Positions 35,513-46,004 of a stretch of 64,000 bases of DNA are shown piece after piece. Location: NCBI GenBank assembly GCA_017940255.1, contig JAGAZB010000012.1, positions 1 through 64,000 of the forward strand, given 5' to 3'. Each line of letters starts with the position of its first letter. The first letter of the stretch is position 1. Made by a program: the position numbers and the translations under genes. The DNA is from Treponema sp. (GTDB lineage Bacteria; Spirochaetota; Spirochaetia; Treponematales; Treponemataceae). The notes under the pieces are model-generated. The model made no database searches and was not told where the DNA came from. It worked only from the letters and a program-made list of their open reading frames with translations.

Positions 35513-38500
35513 ATGGATAATAATACACTGCTGCCGATTCGGGTGGGAATTGACGTAGGCTCTACCACAGTAAAAGTTGCTGTTTTAGATGATGATGACA
35601 AACTGATTTATGGTGACTATCAGCGCCACCGTGCAGATATTCGCAGTACAATTATTTCAGTTGTAAATAAAGCGCTTGATTTTCTTGAGCAGAATATTGA
35701 GGGAGGCTCACAAAGAACTATTACTGCAAAGGTAACCGGTTCTGGTGGACTTTCTGTTTCTCAGTGGCTGAACATTCCTTTTATTCAGGAAGTAATTGCG
35801 GCCACAACTTCCGTAAAAAAACTTATTCCTCAAACTGATGTTGTAATTGAACTTGGTGGTGAGGATGCAAAAATAACTTACTTCCGTGGTGGAGTGGAGC
35901 AGCGCATGAACGGTACCTGCGCCGGCGGTACAGGTGCCTTTATTGATCAGATGGCTGCCCTGCTGGAAACCGATGCCATGGGGCTGAACGAACTTGCCAA
36001 AGGCATGCAGCAGATTTACCCGATTGCGGCTCGCTGTGGTGTTTTCGCTAAAACTGATATTCAGCCTTTAATTAACGAAGGTGCCCGCCGCGAAGATATT
36101 GCGGCTTCTATTTTCCAGGCAGTAGTCAGTCAGACAATTTCTGGACTTGCTTGCGGTAAGCCGATTCGCGGTCATGTAGCCTTCCTTGGCGGACCTCTTC
36201 ACTTTTTGGATCAGCTGCGAGCCCGCTTTATTGAAACTCTTAAACTCAAAGATGATGAAATAATTGTTCCGGAAGACAGCCAGCTTTTTGTTGCTTCGGG
36301 TTGTGCCTTTGGTGCGGAACGAAAATTTAATTCGGCCCCTGAGGCACTCGAAGGGGGCGAATTTAAGTTCCCGACAATCACCGAGTTTCGCGAAAATCTT
36401 AAAAATCTTGTTGGTGCTGAGCTTAGCGAAGTTCAGCGTCTTGAGCCACTTTTTAAAAATCAGGCAGAGCTTGATGAATTTCAGGTGCGCCATTCAGAGC
36501 AGAAGGCTAAGCGCGGCGACCTTAAAAAAACTCACGGTCCTGTTTTCCTTGGTTTGGACTCTGGTTCTACAACTACAAAGGCTTGTTTGATTGATAAAGA
36601 CGGCCGTATTATCTGGGATTTCTATGCTCACAATCAGGGTAACCCTGTTGAACTTGCCGTTCAGGTGCTAAAAGACCTTTATGCCCAGTTGCCGGAAGAT
36701 GTTTATATTGCCCGTGCAGTTTCTACCGGTTACGGTGAAGCACTTTTTCAGGCCGCTCTTGGCGTAGATTCTGGTGAAGTTGAAACAATCACACACTTCC
36801 GCGCTGCAAACTTCTTTGTACCGGGTGTTGAGTTCCTGCTCGACATCGGCGGTCAGGATATGAAGTGCCTGCGTATGAAGGATGGCGCAATTGTTTCTAT
36901 TCAGCTGAACGAAGCCTGCTCTTCTGGTTGTGGTTCCTTCCTTGATAACTTTGCCAACACAATGGGCATGGACGTAAAAGAGTTCGGAAAAATTGCCCTG
37001 ATGGCCCAGAAGCCTGTAGACTTAGGAAGCCGCTGTACTGTATTTATGAACAGCCGCGTAAAGCAGGCTCAGAAAGAGGGTGCTTCGGTTGCAGATATTG
37101 CTGCCGGCCTTTCTTACTCAGTTATAAAAAATGCCTTGTTCAAGGTTATCAAGCTTCGCAAGGCAAGCGATATTGGCGAGAAAGTAGTAGTTCAGGGTGG
37201 TACCTTCTTTAACGATGCCATTCTCCGTGCCTTTGAAAAAATTGCCGGCGTTCAGGTTTACCGTCCGGACGTTGCGGGACTTATGGGTGCTTACGGGTCA
37301 GCCCTTATCGCTTACGACCAGTGGCAGGACCTTATGGCTCCAAAGCCTGGCGAGCCGGAAGATACCGTTCACGATGTGCGCTCAAATATTGCAACTCTTG
37401 AACAGTTGAATAACTTCCATGTAGATTTGGAGCTTCGCCGCTGCGGAAAGTGCCAGAATAACTGTCTTCTTACTATTAATACCTTCTCTACAGGTGATGA
37501 AAAACGCACCTTTATTACCGGTAACCGCTGCGAGCGCGGTGCCGAGCTTGAAGATAAAAAAGACATCCTTGATGCCAGCAACAAAAAGAATACAGGACTT
37601 GACGATGATGATGCAGGTCCACTTCCAAACCTTTTTGAGTGGAAATATAAGAGACTTTTCAGCTACGTGCCTCGCAAGCCGGAAGATGCTCCAATGGGTG
37701 ATGTGGGAATTCCACGCGTACTCAATATGTACGAAAATTATCCGCTCTGGTTCACCTTCTTTAATGAACTTGGCTTCCGCGTAATTTTGAGCCAGCGTTC
37801 AAGCCGTACCGTTTACGAAAAAGGATTGGAAACTATTCCTTCTGAATCGGTTTGCTACCCTGGAAAAATCAGCCATGGTCATGTAGAAAGTCTTATTCAG
37901 CGTGGCATTAAGTTTATTTTCTACCCTTGTGCTCCTTATGAACATCAGGAGGATGCAGGGGCTGGAAATCACTATAACTGTCCGATTGTAACCAGCTATC
38001 CGGAAGTTCTTAGAAATAATATTGATGAATTAAGACAGGACCCTACAATTACATATATGGATCCATTCCTGCCGATTTATGACAAGCCTCGTCTGGCAGA
38101 ACGCCTTTGCGAAGAATTGCTTCCAAAATTCCCAAAGCTTACCCGCGATGCAATTTACAAAGCCGTAGATAAAGCCTGGGATGAACAGGAAAAGTTCCGT
38201 GCCGACGTTCGTCAGAAGGGTGAAGAGGTACTGGAAGAAATTATTACAAAGGGCGGAAGTGGAATTGTACTTGCCGGCCGTCCTTATCATCTGGACCCTG
38301 AAATTAACCATGGAATTCCAGAGATGATTAACGGACTTGGACTTGCAGTTCTTACAGAAGATTCTGTTGCTCACCTTGGAAACATTGAACGCCCGCTCCG
38401 CATTATAGACCAGTGGGTTTATCATAACAGACTTTACCGTGCCGCCCAGTTCGTAAGCGAAATGCCTTCGCTGGAACTTGTGCAGCTCACAAGCTTTGGC

Positions 38501-40042
38501 TGCGGACTTGACGCCGTTACTGCTGACCAGGTAGATGAAATCCTCCGTGCAAAGAGCCGCATGTACACTCTTATCAAGATTGATGAAGGAAGCAACCTGG
38601 GTGCAGTTCGTATCCGTATCCGTTCCCTTATCGCGGCTGTAAAAGAACGCCGCCGCAATAAGACTAAGCCTGTTATTAAGTCTTCTGCCTATAACCGCGT
38701 TGTCTTTACCGAAGAAATGCGCAAAAACTACACAATTATCGGCCCTCAAATGTCGCCAATCCACTTCCGCATTTTGCAGAAGGCCTTTGCGGCTTGTGGT
38801 TACAACTTTGTAGTTTTGGATGCCGTAGACCCTAAGGCTGTAGAAGCCGGTCTAAAATATGTAAATAACGACGCCTGTTATCCATCCCTTCTGGTTGCCG
38901 GTCAGATGATTTCTGCCCTGGAATCTGGAAAGTATGATTTGGACAAAGTGGCTCTCATCATCACCCAGACTGGTGGCGGCTGCCGTGCAACAAACTATAT
39001 CGGCTTTATCCGCCGTGCCTTAAACGATGCGGGCTGGGGCCAGATTCCAGTTCTTTCTTTGAGTGCTCAGGGCTTTGAAAAGAACCCTGGCTTTAAGATT
39101 ACCTTCCCGCTCTTAGACAACCTTGTTAAGGCTATTATGGTGGGTGATGTTCTTATGCGTGTACTTTACCGCACAAGACCTTACGAAGCAGTACCTGGCT
39201 CTGCAAACCAGATGTATGAAAAGTGGAATGCCCGCGCCGAAACCGTCTTTTCAAAAAGAGTTTCCGGTCACAAGTATCATAAACTCTTAAAGGGTATTAT
39301 CCGCGATTTTGATAATCTGCCGCTTAAGCCAATCAAAAAGCCTAGAGTTGGTGTTGTTGGTGAAATCCTTGTTAAATTCCACCCGACAGCAAATAATCAG
39401 ATTGTAGAAACAATTGAGCGTGAAGGTGCAGAATGTGTTATGCCGGACTTGGCAGACTTCTTCTTCTACTCATTCTCAACCGGTATTTTCCGCCACAAAG
39501 AACTGGCCTTCCCTAAGAAAACCGAGCGCAATGCCCGCCTTCTTGTATGGGGCTTAGAGCTTTACCGCAATAAAATGAAAAAATATCTGCGCCGCAGCCG
39601 CCGTTTTGAAGCTCCTTCTTCTATTTATGATTTAATGAAGGGCGTAGACGACATTGTTCAGATTGGAAACATTACTGGTGAAGGCTGGTTCCTTACTGCA
39701 GAAATGGTAGAGCTGATTCATGAAGGCGCTCCAAGTATTGCCTGCGTTCAGCCATTTGCCTGCCTTCCAAACCATGTAACCGGTAAGGGTATGATTAAGG
39801 AACTGCGACGCCGCTTCCCTAATGCAAATATCAGTGCAATTGACTATGACCCGGGCAGCTCTGAAGTTAATCAGCTGAACCGCTTAAAGCTTTTGCTTTC
39901 TAATGCGCCGGTTGGAAATCATCCTGACGAAGTAGAAAAGGGAATTATCCGCATGGCAGATGGTTCTCTGGTAAAAGCAGAAGTTAGACTTGCTGCCGGA
40001 GCCACAGATACAGACCCAGCCGCAGAGGCGGTAAAATTATGA
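35513..40042 (+). CDS. Acyl-CoA dehydratase activase fusion (BcrAD-type, two ATPase domains, DUF2229)
   Basis: 1509 residues. ATPase domain 1 (about 5-270) has GIDVGSTTVK, LGGEDAK, GTCAGGTGAF and RCGVFAKTD. ATPase domain 2 (about 344-600) has GLDSGSTTTK, DIGGQDMK, EACSSGCGSF and SRCTVFMNS. Each domain keeps the two Cys positions that hold the bridging 4Fe-4S cluster in HgdC-type activators. GKCQNNC...C and a DUF2229-like part (about 725-930) follow, and then an HgdB-like C-terminal region. The family is ATP-driven electron transfer to acyl-CoA dehydratases; the real substrate of this fused form is unknown. It is divergent from the chemoreceptor gene. Confidence 0.88.
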   Translation: MDNNTLLPIRVGIDVGSTTVKVAVLDDDDKLIYGDYQRHRADIRSTIISVVNKALDFLEQNIEGGSQRTITAKVTGSGGLSVSQWLNIPFIQEVIAATTSVKKLIPQTDVVIELGGEDAKITYFRGGVEQRMNGTCAGGTGAFIDQMAALLETDAMGLNELAKGMQQIYPIAARCGVFAKTDIQPLINEGARREDIAASIFQAVVSQTISGLACGKPIRGHVAFLGGPLHFLDQLRARFIETLKLKDDEIIVPEDSQLFVASGCAFGAERKFNSAPEALEGGEFKFPTITEFRENLKNLVGAELSEVQRLEPLFKNQAELDEFQVRHSEQKAKRGDLKKTHGPVFLGLDSGSTTTKACLIDKDGRIIWDFYAHNQGNPVELAVQVLKDLYAQLPEDVYIARAVSTGYGEALFQAALGVDSGEVETITHFRAANFFVPGVEFLLDIGGQDMKCLRMKDGAIVSIQLNEACSSGCGSFLDNFANTMGMDVKEFGKIALMAQKPVDLGSRCTVFMNSRVKQAQKEGASVADIAAGLSYSVIKNALFKVIKLRKASDIGEKVVVQGGTFFNDAILRAFEKIAGVQVYRPDVAGLMGAYGSALIAYDQWQDLMAPKPGEPEDTVHDVRSNIATLEQLNNFHVDLELRRCGKCQNNCLLTINTFSTGDEKRTFITGNRCERGAELEDKKDILDASNKKNTGLDDDDAGPLPNLFEWKYKRLFSYVPRKPEDAPMGDVGIPRVLNMYENYPLWFTFFNELGFRVILSQRSSRTVYEKGLETIPSESVCYPGKISHGHVESLIQRGIKFIFYPCAPYEHQEDAGAGNHYNCPIVTSYPEVLRNNIDELRQDPTITYMDPFLPIYDKPRLAERLCEELLPKFPKLTRDAIYKAVDKAWDEQEKFRADVRQKGEEVLEEIITKGGSGIVLAGRPYHLDPEINHGIPEMINGLGLAVLTEDSVAHLGNIERPLRIIDQWVYHNRLYRAAQFVSEMPSLELVQLTSFGCGLDAVTADQVDEILRAKSRMYTLIKIDEGSNLGAVRIRIRSLIAAVKERRRNKTKPVIKSSAYNRVVFTEEMRKNYTIIGPQMSPIHFRILQKAFAACGYNFVVLDAVDPKAVEAGLKYVNNDACYPSLLVAGQMISALESGKYDLDKVALIITQTGGGCRATNYIGFIRRALNDAGWGQIPVLSLSAQGFEKNPGFKITFPLLDNLVKAIMVGDVLMRVLYRTRPYEAVPGSANQMYEKWNARAETVFSKRVSGHKYHKLLKGIIRDFDNLPLKPIKKPRVGVVGEILVKFHPTANNQIVETIEREGAECVMPDLADFFFYSFSTGIFRHKELAFPKKTERNARLLVWGLELYRNKMKKYLRRSRRFEAPSSIYDLMKGVDDIVQIGNITGEGWFLTAEMVELIHEGAPSIACVQPFACLPNHVTGKGMIKELRRRFPNANISAIDYDPGSSEVNQLNRLKLLLSNAPVGNHPDEVEKGIIRMADGSLVKAEVRLAAGATDTDPAAEAVKL

Positions 40043-41403
40043 AAAAAGCTCTAGGATTTATTACACTTGCGTTTTTGGCATTTTCTCTTTTTGCGGATTA
40101 CAACAGACTTGGAGTTCCAGATTCTGCTGAAATCCGAAGGGAAATTACGGAAACCTGGCTTATGGATTCCCTTGCTTCCATTCGTAATAATCCTCCAGAA
40201 AATCGCACAAATAATAACGGCGAGCGTTTTCAGGTAAGACTTGAAGAAAATGATTCAACTTATAATGTTTTTGTTGCACCTTTTGCAGAAATAAACGTAA
40301 CGGTTGTTTCAGACAAAGGCTCTCATGTAGAAAAACAGGAAGTTTACCCTGGAGACGGCATGGGAAGCTGGGTTCTGGTTCGTGATAAAAAAACAGAAAA
40401 ACCACTTAGAATCCGCTATTATTTTTTGAAAAACAGTGAAGTATATATTCAGTTTACACCTGGCAGCGGCAGCGGAAAAATTGCCCTTGCAGATATGATT
40501 CTTTTTGGCAATTATGCTGCCCGCGGAGTTCCAACCGGCGTTCCTTTTGAAAAGTTTTACACTGCATCGCTTGATGACGTAATGAAGATTACTGAAGATA
40601 AACTGCCCTGGAATTACGTGCTTGCCGATTATGAACAGTATCATTCAACAAAGCAGATGATTGCCGTAATCCGCGAAAAACTTCCTGGCATTGTTGAAGC
40701 TTCTGATGCAATGTATGATGAAAACGGAAAACTTGTGCACATTTCCAGCGGAAAAGAATTTGCAAAGTCTGAAATTATCGAAGGAAAAACAATGCTTTCT
40801 TCTGCGGGCTTTGTAAAATGGATTGCAGATGGAATTGTAGTGCCGATTGCCGGCGGAATGCTGCGCCGTACTCCTCTTCTTATGGAAACTGTAGAAGTAA
40901 AGGATACCGGTTTGCAGGGAGTTCTTTCGCAAAAGTATTCCCTCTTCTTTTCTTTGAACTGGGTCCGCAATCTTGCTTCGGCCGTAATTTCGGTTTACAC
41001 AGGCAGTAATTATTTATTTAATCAGTCTGGTGTAGATGTAACCTTTAACCCTTTCGCATCTTCTATTACTGATAGGGGAGTGTCGAATATAGTAACCTTT
41101 GTGGATAATTCCGGTTATTCGGTGCCTGTTCTTAAGTCTTTACTGTATGTATTGGCTTCAACTTCTCCTGAGACCTTCTATTTTGGAGCAATCAGAGGAA
41201 GTGATAGAACTGTTTCCCCTGAAATTATGGCTTTTAATGATTGTGCGGCCTTCTTCCCTTATTTTGAAAATGACGGTGGATTTGCCTGTACAGTTTTTAT
41301 AAACGGCCGGGAAATGTCGCTGGATGATTTTTGCATGAGATATTCCGAAGATTTTGTTTATCTTACCAGAGTAAAAACTTCTGAGCGCTTTTTCCCAGAA
41401 TAA
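40039..41403 (+). CDS. Exported hypothetical protein
   Basis: 454 residues, starting 4 bases inside the end of the activase gene (ATGA overlap). MKKALGFITLAFLAFSLFA is a signal peptide. No family is recognised. The middle contains TGVPFEKFYTASLDDVMKITEDKLPWNYVLADY. The central and C-terminal parts are mixed alpha/beta with a hydrophobic patch (AGFVKWIADGIVVPIAGGM). Its position before a TPR protein, a predicted barrel and ExbBD-TonB suggests an envelope role. It is probably periplasmic. Confidence 0.6.
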   Translation: MKKALGFITLAFLAFSLFADYNRLGVPDSAEIRREITETWLMDSLASIRNNPPENRTNNNGERFQVRLEENDSTYNVFVAPFAEINVTVVSDKGSHVEKQEVYPGDGMGSWVLVRDKKTEKPLRIRYYFLKNSEVYIQFTPGSGSGKIALADMILFGNYAARGVPTGVPFEKFYTASLDDVMKITEDKLPWNYVLADYEQYHSTKQMIAVIREKLPGIVEASDAMYDENGKLVHISSGKEFAKSEIIEGKTMLSSAGFVKWIADGIVVPIAGGMLRRTPLLMETVEVKDTGLQGVLSQKYSLFFSLNWVRNLASAVISVYTGSNYLFNQSGVDVTFNPFASSITDRGVSNIVTFVDNSGYSVPVLKSLLYVLASTSPETFYFGAIRGSDRTVSPEIMAFNDCAAFFPYFENDGGFACTVFINGREMSLDDFCMRYSEDFVYLTRVKTSERFFPE

Positions 41404-41421
41404 TCCCAATGTGATAAGATT

Positions 41422-44271
41422 ATGAAAAAGAAACTATATTCAGTTATTTTGTTTGCAGGGCTTTCTTTGGCTTCTGTGAATTTATATGCAGATATGACAA
41501 CTTCATCAGATTCTGCAATGTTTAATGAAGTTAATATCGCTTTTAAAAATCAGTTTTATCCGGGTGCGGTAGAAAAAGCTTCTTTGATGCAGTCTACCTT
41601 CCCAAATTCCGTATATATTCAGCAGGTGCTTGCCATAAAAGGCGATGCTCTGATTCGCATGGGCCAGTATGATGAAGCGGTGCTTACCCTGGAAGATGCC
41701 GTTTCGCATATGCACACTGGAAGCCAGGAATTTGCCCACTGTCTTTATCTTTTAGGTCAGGCTTATATGGGCAAAAAAGATTATAATCAGGCTCTAAAAA
41801 ATCTGCATAAATCCTGTACAGTTGCTCTTGCAGACAAGCAGATGTCTTATTATCATCCTGCAATTTTTCTTTCTGCAAAAACATATTACCTTTTGGGTCA
41901 GTATGAAAAATCACTTCCTCTTTTTGAACAGGCCTTAGCAAACAGAGTTTCCTATTCAAAAAAAGATTACGAGGAAATTCTTCAAAAATATATGCTGAGT
42001 GCAAACAGATGCGGCAAGGCAGAAAAATCGCTGAGTGTTTTTAATCAGATTAATCAGAATGAATTTGACACCTTTGTTTATAACAGCCTTAAGCTTTATG
42101 CAGCCGATGCAAATGCTCTGCTTGGAAAAGACCGTCAGGCTTACGATTATTACTGCCAGGTGGTTGAATGCGGAAACGAAACTCTTGCCGTAATTGCCCT
42201 TAAAAAAGCCTATAACCTTTCTGAGAAAAAAAATATCGGGGTAAATCCGGGGGATGTTTTTTCAAAAACGGTAGAAACCTTTGCAGATAACCCTGAACTT
42301 GTAAATGAATTTTGGATTCGTCTTGGAATTGATGAATACAACAGCGGAAATTTTAAAAAGGCCGAAACTTATTTTGCAAATGATAAAAACAATTCGCCTC
42401 TGGTAACAATTTACCGGGCAAAAATCCTGCTTGATTCAGATTCTTCGGCGGCCGGGGCTTTGAAGGCTGAAGAAGTGCTCTCTGGCGCGGGGGTGCAGGA
42501 AGCAGTTTCTGCTTCTGAGGTTCTTGAGATTGAAAACTCTTACTATTCGGTTTTGCTTCAGTGTATGATTCAGGGCGAAAAGTGGGAGCAAATTCCTGAG
42601 GTTTACCAAAAGCTTCCGTCTCCATCGCTTCGCGATGATTACGTGCTTTCTGCATACTACTACCGCCGCGGCGAATGGGATAAGGTTCTGGCCGATTCTG
42701 GTGTATTGTATGCGTCGGCGCTGGCCAGAAAGGGGGATGCCGCGGCAGCCGCACAGGCTTTCGGGGCCCTGGATGAGAAGGACGCGCTAACGGCGGAGTT
42801 TTCTGCGGAATATGCGAAGGTTCTCTTTTCGCTCAAGAGGTTTTCGGAGGCGTATTCGCAGTCGCTTAAGAGTTCGGATGCGCAGAAGGACTATTTGTGC
42901 GGCTTGTGCCAGGTGAACCTGCGTAACTGGAACACTGCAAAAAATCACTTTGCATCTTATATTAAGGCTATGTCTGGAAAGGGCGGCTTTAATAAGCTTG
43001 TTTTCTATTATAAAGGTTATGCTGAATATTGCCTTTCGGAGTTTAAAGACTCTTATTCTTCTTTTGTACGTTTTGCTTCGGAAGCAACGGCCGAAGAGCT
43101 TAGAAAATACAAACGTTCTGCTTATGAATATGCGGCAAAGTGTGCCCTTCAGTCTGGGGATTTAAAAAATGCTTCTGCTCAGGCAGAAAATATGATGAAA
43201 ACTTCTGTTGGTCAGGAAGAGTTGCGTTCATCTGTTATTTTTGTTTCTGATGTATTCACAGATTCTGGAGAGTATGAGCGCGCAGTTTCTCTTCTGGCTC
43301 CTTATAGTCTTACAAAAGATGATTTTTCTGTGGAAGCTCTTTTTAGAACTGCCCGCATTTACGAGCGTCAGGGCAATGCAGAAAAAGCTGATCAAACATA
43401 TAACCAGGTTGCTTCAAAGTATCCAAAGTCTTCTTTTGCAGAGGAAGCTTTGTATCGTCCTGGTGAAATTTACTATTCAAAAGAAAATTACGCTCTGGCT
43501 TTTAATCGTTTTAATTCTTATCTTTCTTCTTATGCAGCCGGCCGTTTTGCAGAGGCAGCCATGTATTTTGGCGGCGATTCTGCCTTCCGCCTGGGTGAAA
43601 TAAACAGAGCTGTAATCTTAAATAAAACTCTTGTGCAGCGCTATCCTGATAGTGTTTATGCTTACGGGGCTCTTAAAAATCTTATGGAGTCTTATTACAG
43701 GCAGGAATCTTATCAGCTGGCAATAGAAGTGGCCCGTTCACTGGTAAAAAATTATCCAACTCAGGCTGCCTCAGATGAAGTGGGCGAAAAACTTGATGAA
43801 ATGGAAAAAATTGTGAAGGGAACAGACCGCCGGGTTGCAAAAAAGCAGTCTGAGTATGAAAAACTTGGCGGCTTGAAAACTCCTGCCGGCCGAATTGCGG
43901 GCTCTGAACTGGTTAAGCTTTATGCAGAAGATACTGCTACCCAGGCTGATGCCTTTAAGCTTGCCCTTTCGCTGCTGGAAAAGCAAACTGACGAAAGCGA
44001 ACTCGCTTATGCGGCAGAAAATGCTGAATTTGTGGCTGATTATTACCGCCACGAGCAGAAGCTTTCTGATGCGGCTAAAAATTATCTTAAAGCGGCTCAG
44101 TTCTTCCGCAGTCTTGGTGATTCTCAGAAAGCGGCTTCTTCTTTGTACAGTGCCGCCGAAGCTTTTTCCGCAGACGGTTATGCTGGAGATGCCCGCGAAA
44201 CTGCTGAATTACTTAAAAATCTTTATCCAGATACCCGCTATGCAGAGCGCGTAGGGGAACTCTTAAAATGA
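41422..44271 (+). CDS. Large exported TPR protein
   Basis: 949 residues. Signal peptide MKKKLYSVILFAGLSLASVNLYA. The rest is almost all helical tetratricopeptide-like repeats, for example YDEAVLTLEDAVSHMHTGS, YNQALKNLHKSC, YAAGRFAEAAMYFGGDSAFRLGE and ERAVSLLAPYS. The repeat type of the later half (PKSSFAEEALYRPGEIYYSKENY) resembles the YbgF/Tol-Pal-associated style. It is a scaffold in the periplasm or outer membrane by inference. The stop overlaps the following predicted barrel gene's upstream region, so they are tightly linked. Confidence 0.82.
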   Translation: MKKKLYSVILFAGLSLASVNLYADMTTSSDSAMFNEVNIAFKNQFYPGAVEKASLMQSTFPNSVYIQQVLAIKGDALIRMGQYDEAVLTLEDAVSHMHTGSQEFAHCLYLLGQAYMGKKDYNQALKNLHKSCTVALADKQMSYYHPAIFLSAKTYYLLGQYEKSLPLFEQALANRVSYSKKDYEEILQKYMLSANRCGKAEKSLSVFNQINQNEFDTFVYNSLKLYAADANALLGKDRQAYDYYCQVVECGNETLAVIALKKAYNLSEKKNIGVNPGDVFSKTVETFADNPELVNEFWIRLGIDEYNSGNFKKAETYFANDKNNSPLVTIYRAKILLDSDSSAAGALKAEEVLSGAGVQEAVSASEVLEIENSYYSVLLQCMIQGEKWEQIPEVYQKLPSPSLRDDYVLSAYYYRRGEWDKVLADSGVLYASALARKGDAAAAAQAFGALDEKDALTAEFSAEYAKVLFSLKRFSEAYSQSLKSSDAQKDYLCGLCQVNLRNWNTAKNHFASYIKAMSGKGGFNKLVFYYKGYAEYCLSEFKDSYSSFVRFASEATAEELRKYKRSAYEYAAKCALQSGDLKNASAQAENMMKTSVGQEELRSSVIFVSDVFTDSGEYERAVSLLAPYSLTKDDFSVEALFRTARIYERQGNAEKADQTYNQVASKYPKSSFAEEALYRPGEIYYSKENYALAFNRFNSYLSSYAAGRFAEAAMYFGGDSAFRLGEINRAVILNKTLVQRYPDSVYAYGALKNLMESYYRQESYQLAIEVARSLVKNYPTQAASDEVGEKLDEMEKIVKGTDRRVAKKQSEYEKLGGLKTPAGRIAGSELVKLYAEDTATQADAFKLALSLLEKQTDESELAYAAENAEFVADYYRHEQKLSDAAKNYLKAAQFFRSLGDSQKAASSLYSAAEAFSADGYAGDARETAELLKNLYPDTRYAERVGELLK

Positions 44272-44282
44272 AGGTGATAAAT

Positions 44283-45914
44283 ATGAAAAAAATACTTAAA
44301 TCTACATCTTTGATATTTGCTTTATCTGCTTGTGCCTGCGCTCCTGTTTTTGCTCAGGACATCAGCCTTCCAGATGTAACTACAGTAATTAGTGGTGATA
44401 ATGTACAGGCTGATGACGAAGCACTTCCAGATTTTCTTGATGTTCTGATTGTTCCACAGGGTAGCGGCACTACAATTCCTCAGCTGCAGGATGTTGAAGA
44501 GCCAGAATCTTCTGAGGTAAAACCTCTTGCAAGTGAAGAAAAAGAAAAGTCTATTTATGCAGAAGGCCTTATTGGTGGTGGTTTTCCAACTCTTTTTATT
44601 GGTGATTTTTCACTTTTCCGCCAGGCTGGCAACAGTCCTTTTAAGCTTTCATTTTCTCATGATTCTGCAATCGGTTATTCTGGAGCATCCCTTACAGACA
44701 GTTATTCAGACCGCACCACAAGTATTGCCCTTGATAAATCATTTAAGCGTGAAAAATACAACTGGGGTTTTGGTGCCGCTTACAACACTGAATCAAACGG
44801 CCTTCAAAATAAAACAGACGGTATTTCTTCGGTAAATCAGAATCTTATTTCTGGTCTTGGAAATATTGAGTTCATTCTTCCAAATGGCTTCTTTGTGGGA
44901 GCAGATTGCGGAATGTCACTTTACAACAGATATTCCGATATTTCTTCGGCTTCTTATGATTCTGTACTTCTTTGGGCTAGAAAAAATACTCTGCTTGGTC
45001 TTAATCCCCGGGCTTATGCAAAATGGGCTGGCTATGGATTTACCGCAGGTTTTTCTGGAGAGTACAGCCTTTCTGCAGATTTGTTTGATGAAATACAGGA
45101 TACTGCGGCTAACCGCGGTCAGTTTACTCTCGATTTTTCATGGGCAAACAATTTTGTAAAAATCTACAGTGATGTTGCAATCGTTCTTGGAAATCTGATT
45201 GGAACAGATACTGTGATTGCACCTTTTACGCTTGGTATTGAATCAACTTTCCCTGTTTATTTTTCTAACCGCAGATTTTCTATTTTTGCGGAAGGCGGTT
45301 TAGATTCTTATCAGAATTCAATTTACCAGCTTGAGCAGAAGTACACTTTCTCAGCTCTTTCATTTTTCCCTGCAGAAACTTCGGACTGGTACGGAAAACT
45401 TGGCATGACCCTTCCTCTTAAAGAATCATTTACTGGTAATTTTAATATTGAATACCGGGGAACTGCTTTTGATAACGGAGTTTGGGAACCTCTTTATGAT
45501 GATGAAAATCGTACAAGCGGTTTATATGGCTATGTTCAGACAAATCGTCAGCTTTTGACAACTGATTTAAACCTTGCTTATCACTACAAGATTTTTTCTG
45601 TAAAGGCTGGCTGGCAGTCTAACTGGATTTACGTTCCTGTTTTACAGTCGCCTCAGGCTCTTACACTTGTCCTTAATTTCCAGAACAAAGATTCTGTTTG
45701 GGGAGCTGAACTTTCTACAGCAATTTATCTTTCAAATGAAGTTACAGATCCTGTTATTAATCTTGAATGTTTTGCACGTCTTACTTCTGCTGTGCGGATT
45801 GTGGGAAGTGTAGAAGATATAGTAAAATTATTGAAGGGAGAACAGCGTCTTTATGCAGGTCAGTACGCCGCTCGCGGTGGAACTGCAAAGGTTATGCTTA
45901 AATTCTTCTTCTAA
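44283..45914 (+). CDS. Predicted outer-membrane beta-barrel protein
   Basis: 543 residues from the ATG at 44283; GAAGGTGATAA just upstream gives a better ribosome-binding site than the in-frame ATG at 44268. Signal peptide is about MKKILKSTSLIFALSACACAPVFA. An acidic, Pro/Ser/Glu-rich region covers residues 24-85. After it come alternating hydrophobic and polar strands with many Gly and aromatic residues (GLIGGGFPTLFIGDFSLF, GAAYNTESNGL). The C-terminus GTAKVMLKFFF ends in aromatic Phe, as outer-membrane proteins do. The function is unknown; the TPR and TonB neighbours suggest transport or envelope assembly. Confidence 0.7.
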   Translation: MKKILKSTSLIFALSACACAPVFAQDISLPDVTTVISGDNVQADDEALPDFLDVLIVPQGSGTTIPQLQDVEEPESSEVKPLASEEKEKSIYAEGLIGGGFPTLFIGDFSLFRQAGNSPFKLSFSHDSAIGYSGASLTDSYSDRTTSIALDKSFKREKYNWGFGAAYNTESNGLQNKTDGISSVNQNLISGLGNIEFILPNGFFVGADCGMSLYNRYSDISSASYDSVLLWARKNTLLGLNPRAYAKWAGYGFTAGFSGEYSLSADLFDEIQDTAANRGQFTLDFSWANNFVKIYSDVAIVLGNLIGTDTVIAPFTLGIESTFPVYFSNRRFSIFAEGGLDSYQNSIYQLEQKYTFSALSFFPAETSDWYGKLGMTLPLKESFTGNFNIEYRGTAFDNGVWEPLYDDENRTSGLYGYVQTNRQLLTTDLNLAYHYKIFSVKAGWQSNWIYVPVLQSPQALTLVLNFQNKDSVWGAELSTAIYLSNEVTDPVINLECFARLTSAVRIVGSVEDIVKLLKGEQRLYAGQYAARGGTAKVMLKFFF

Positions 45915-45957
45915 AAAAAAACTATTGCACGCATCGTCGGGCAAACTATACTTTATG

Positions 45958-45984
45958 TCATTGTCGGGCTTGACCCGACAATCT
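45958..45984. repeat. Palindromic CTTGA-loop repeat before exbB
   Basis: ATTGTCGGG (45960-45968) and CCCGACAAT (45974-45982) around CTTGA. The same design (GTCATT, stem, CTTGA loop, stem, AATC) occurs at 61263-61285. It lies in the 90-base gap just before the GGAGG site of exbB, so it could modulate the message. Confidence 0.7.
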
Positions 45985-46004
45985 ACTTAGGAGGCTAAAA
46001 TAAC

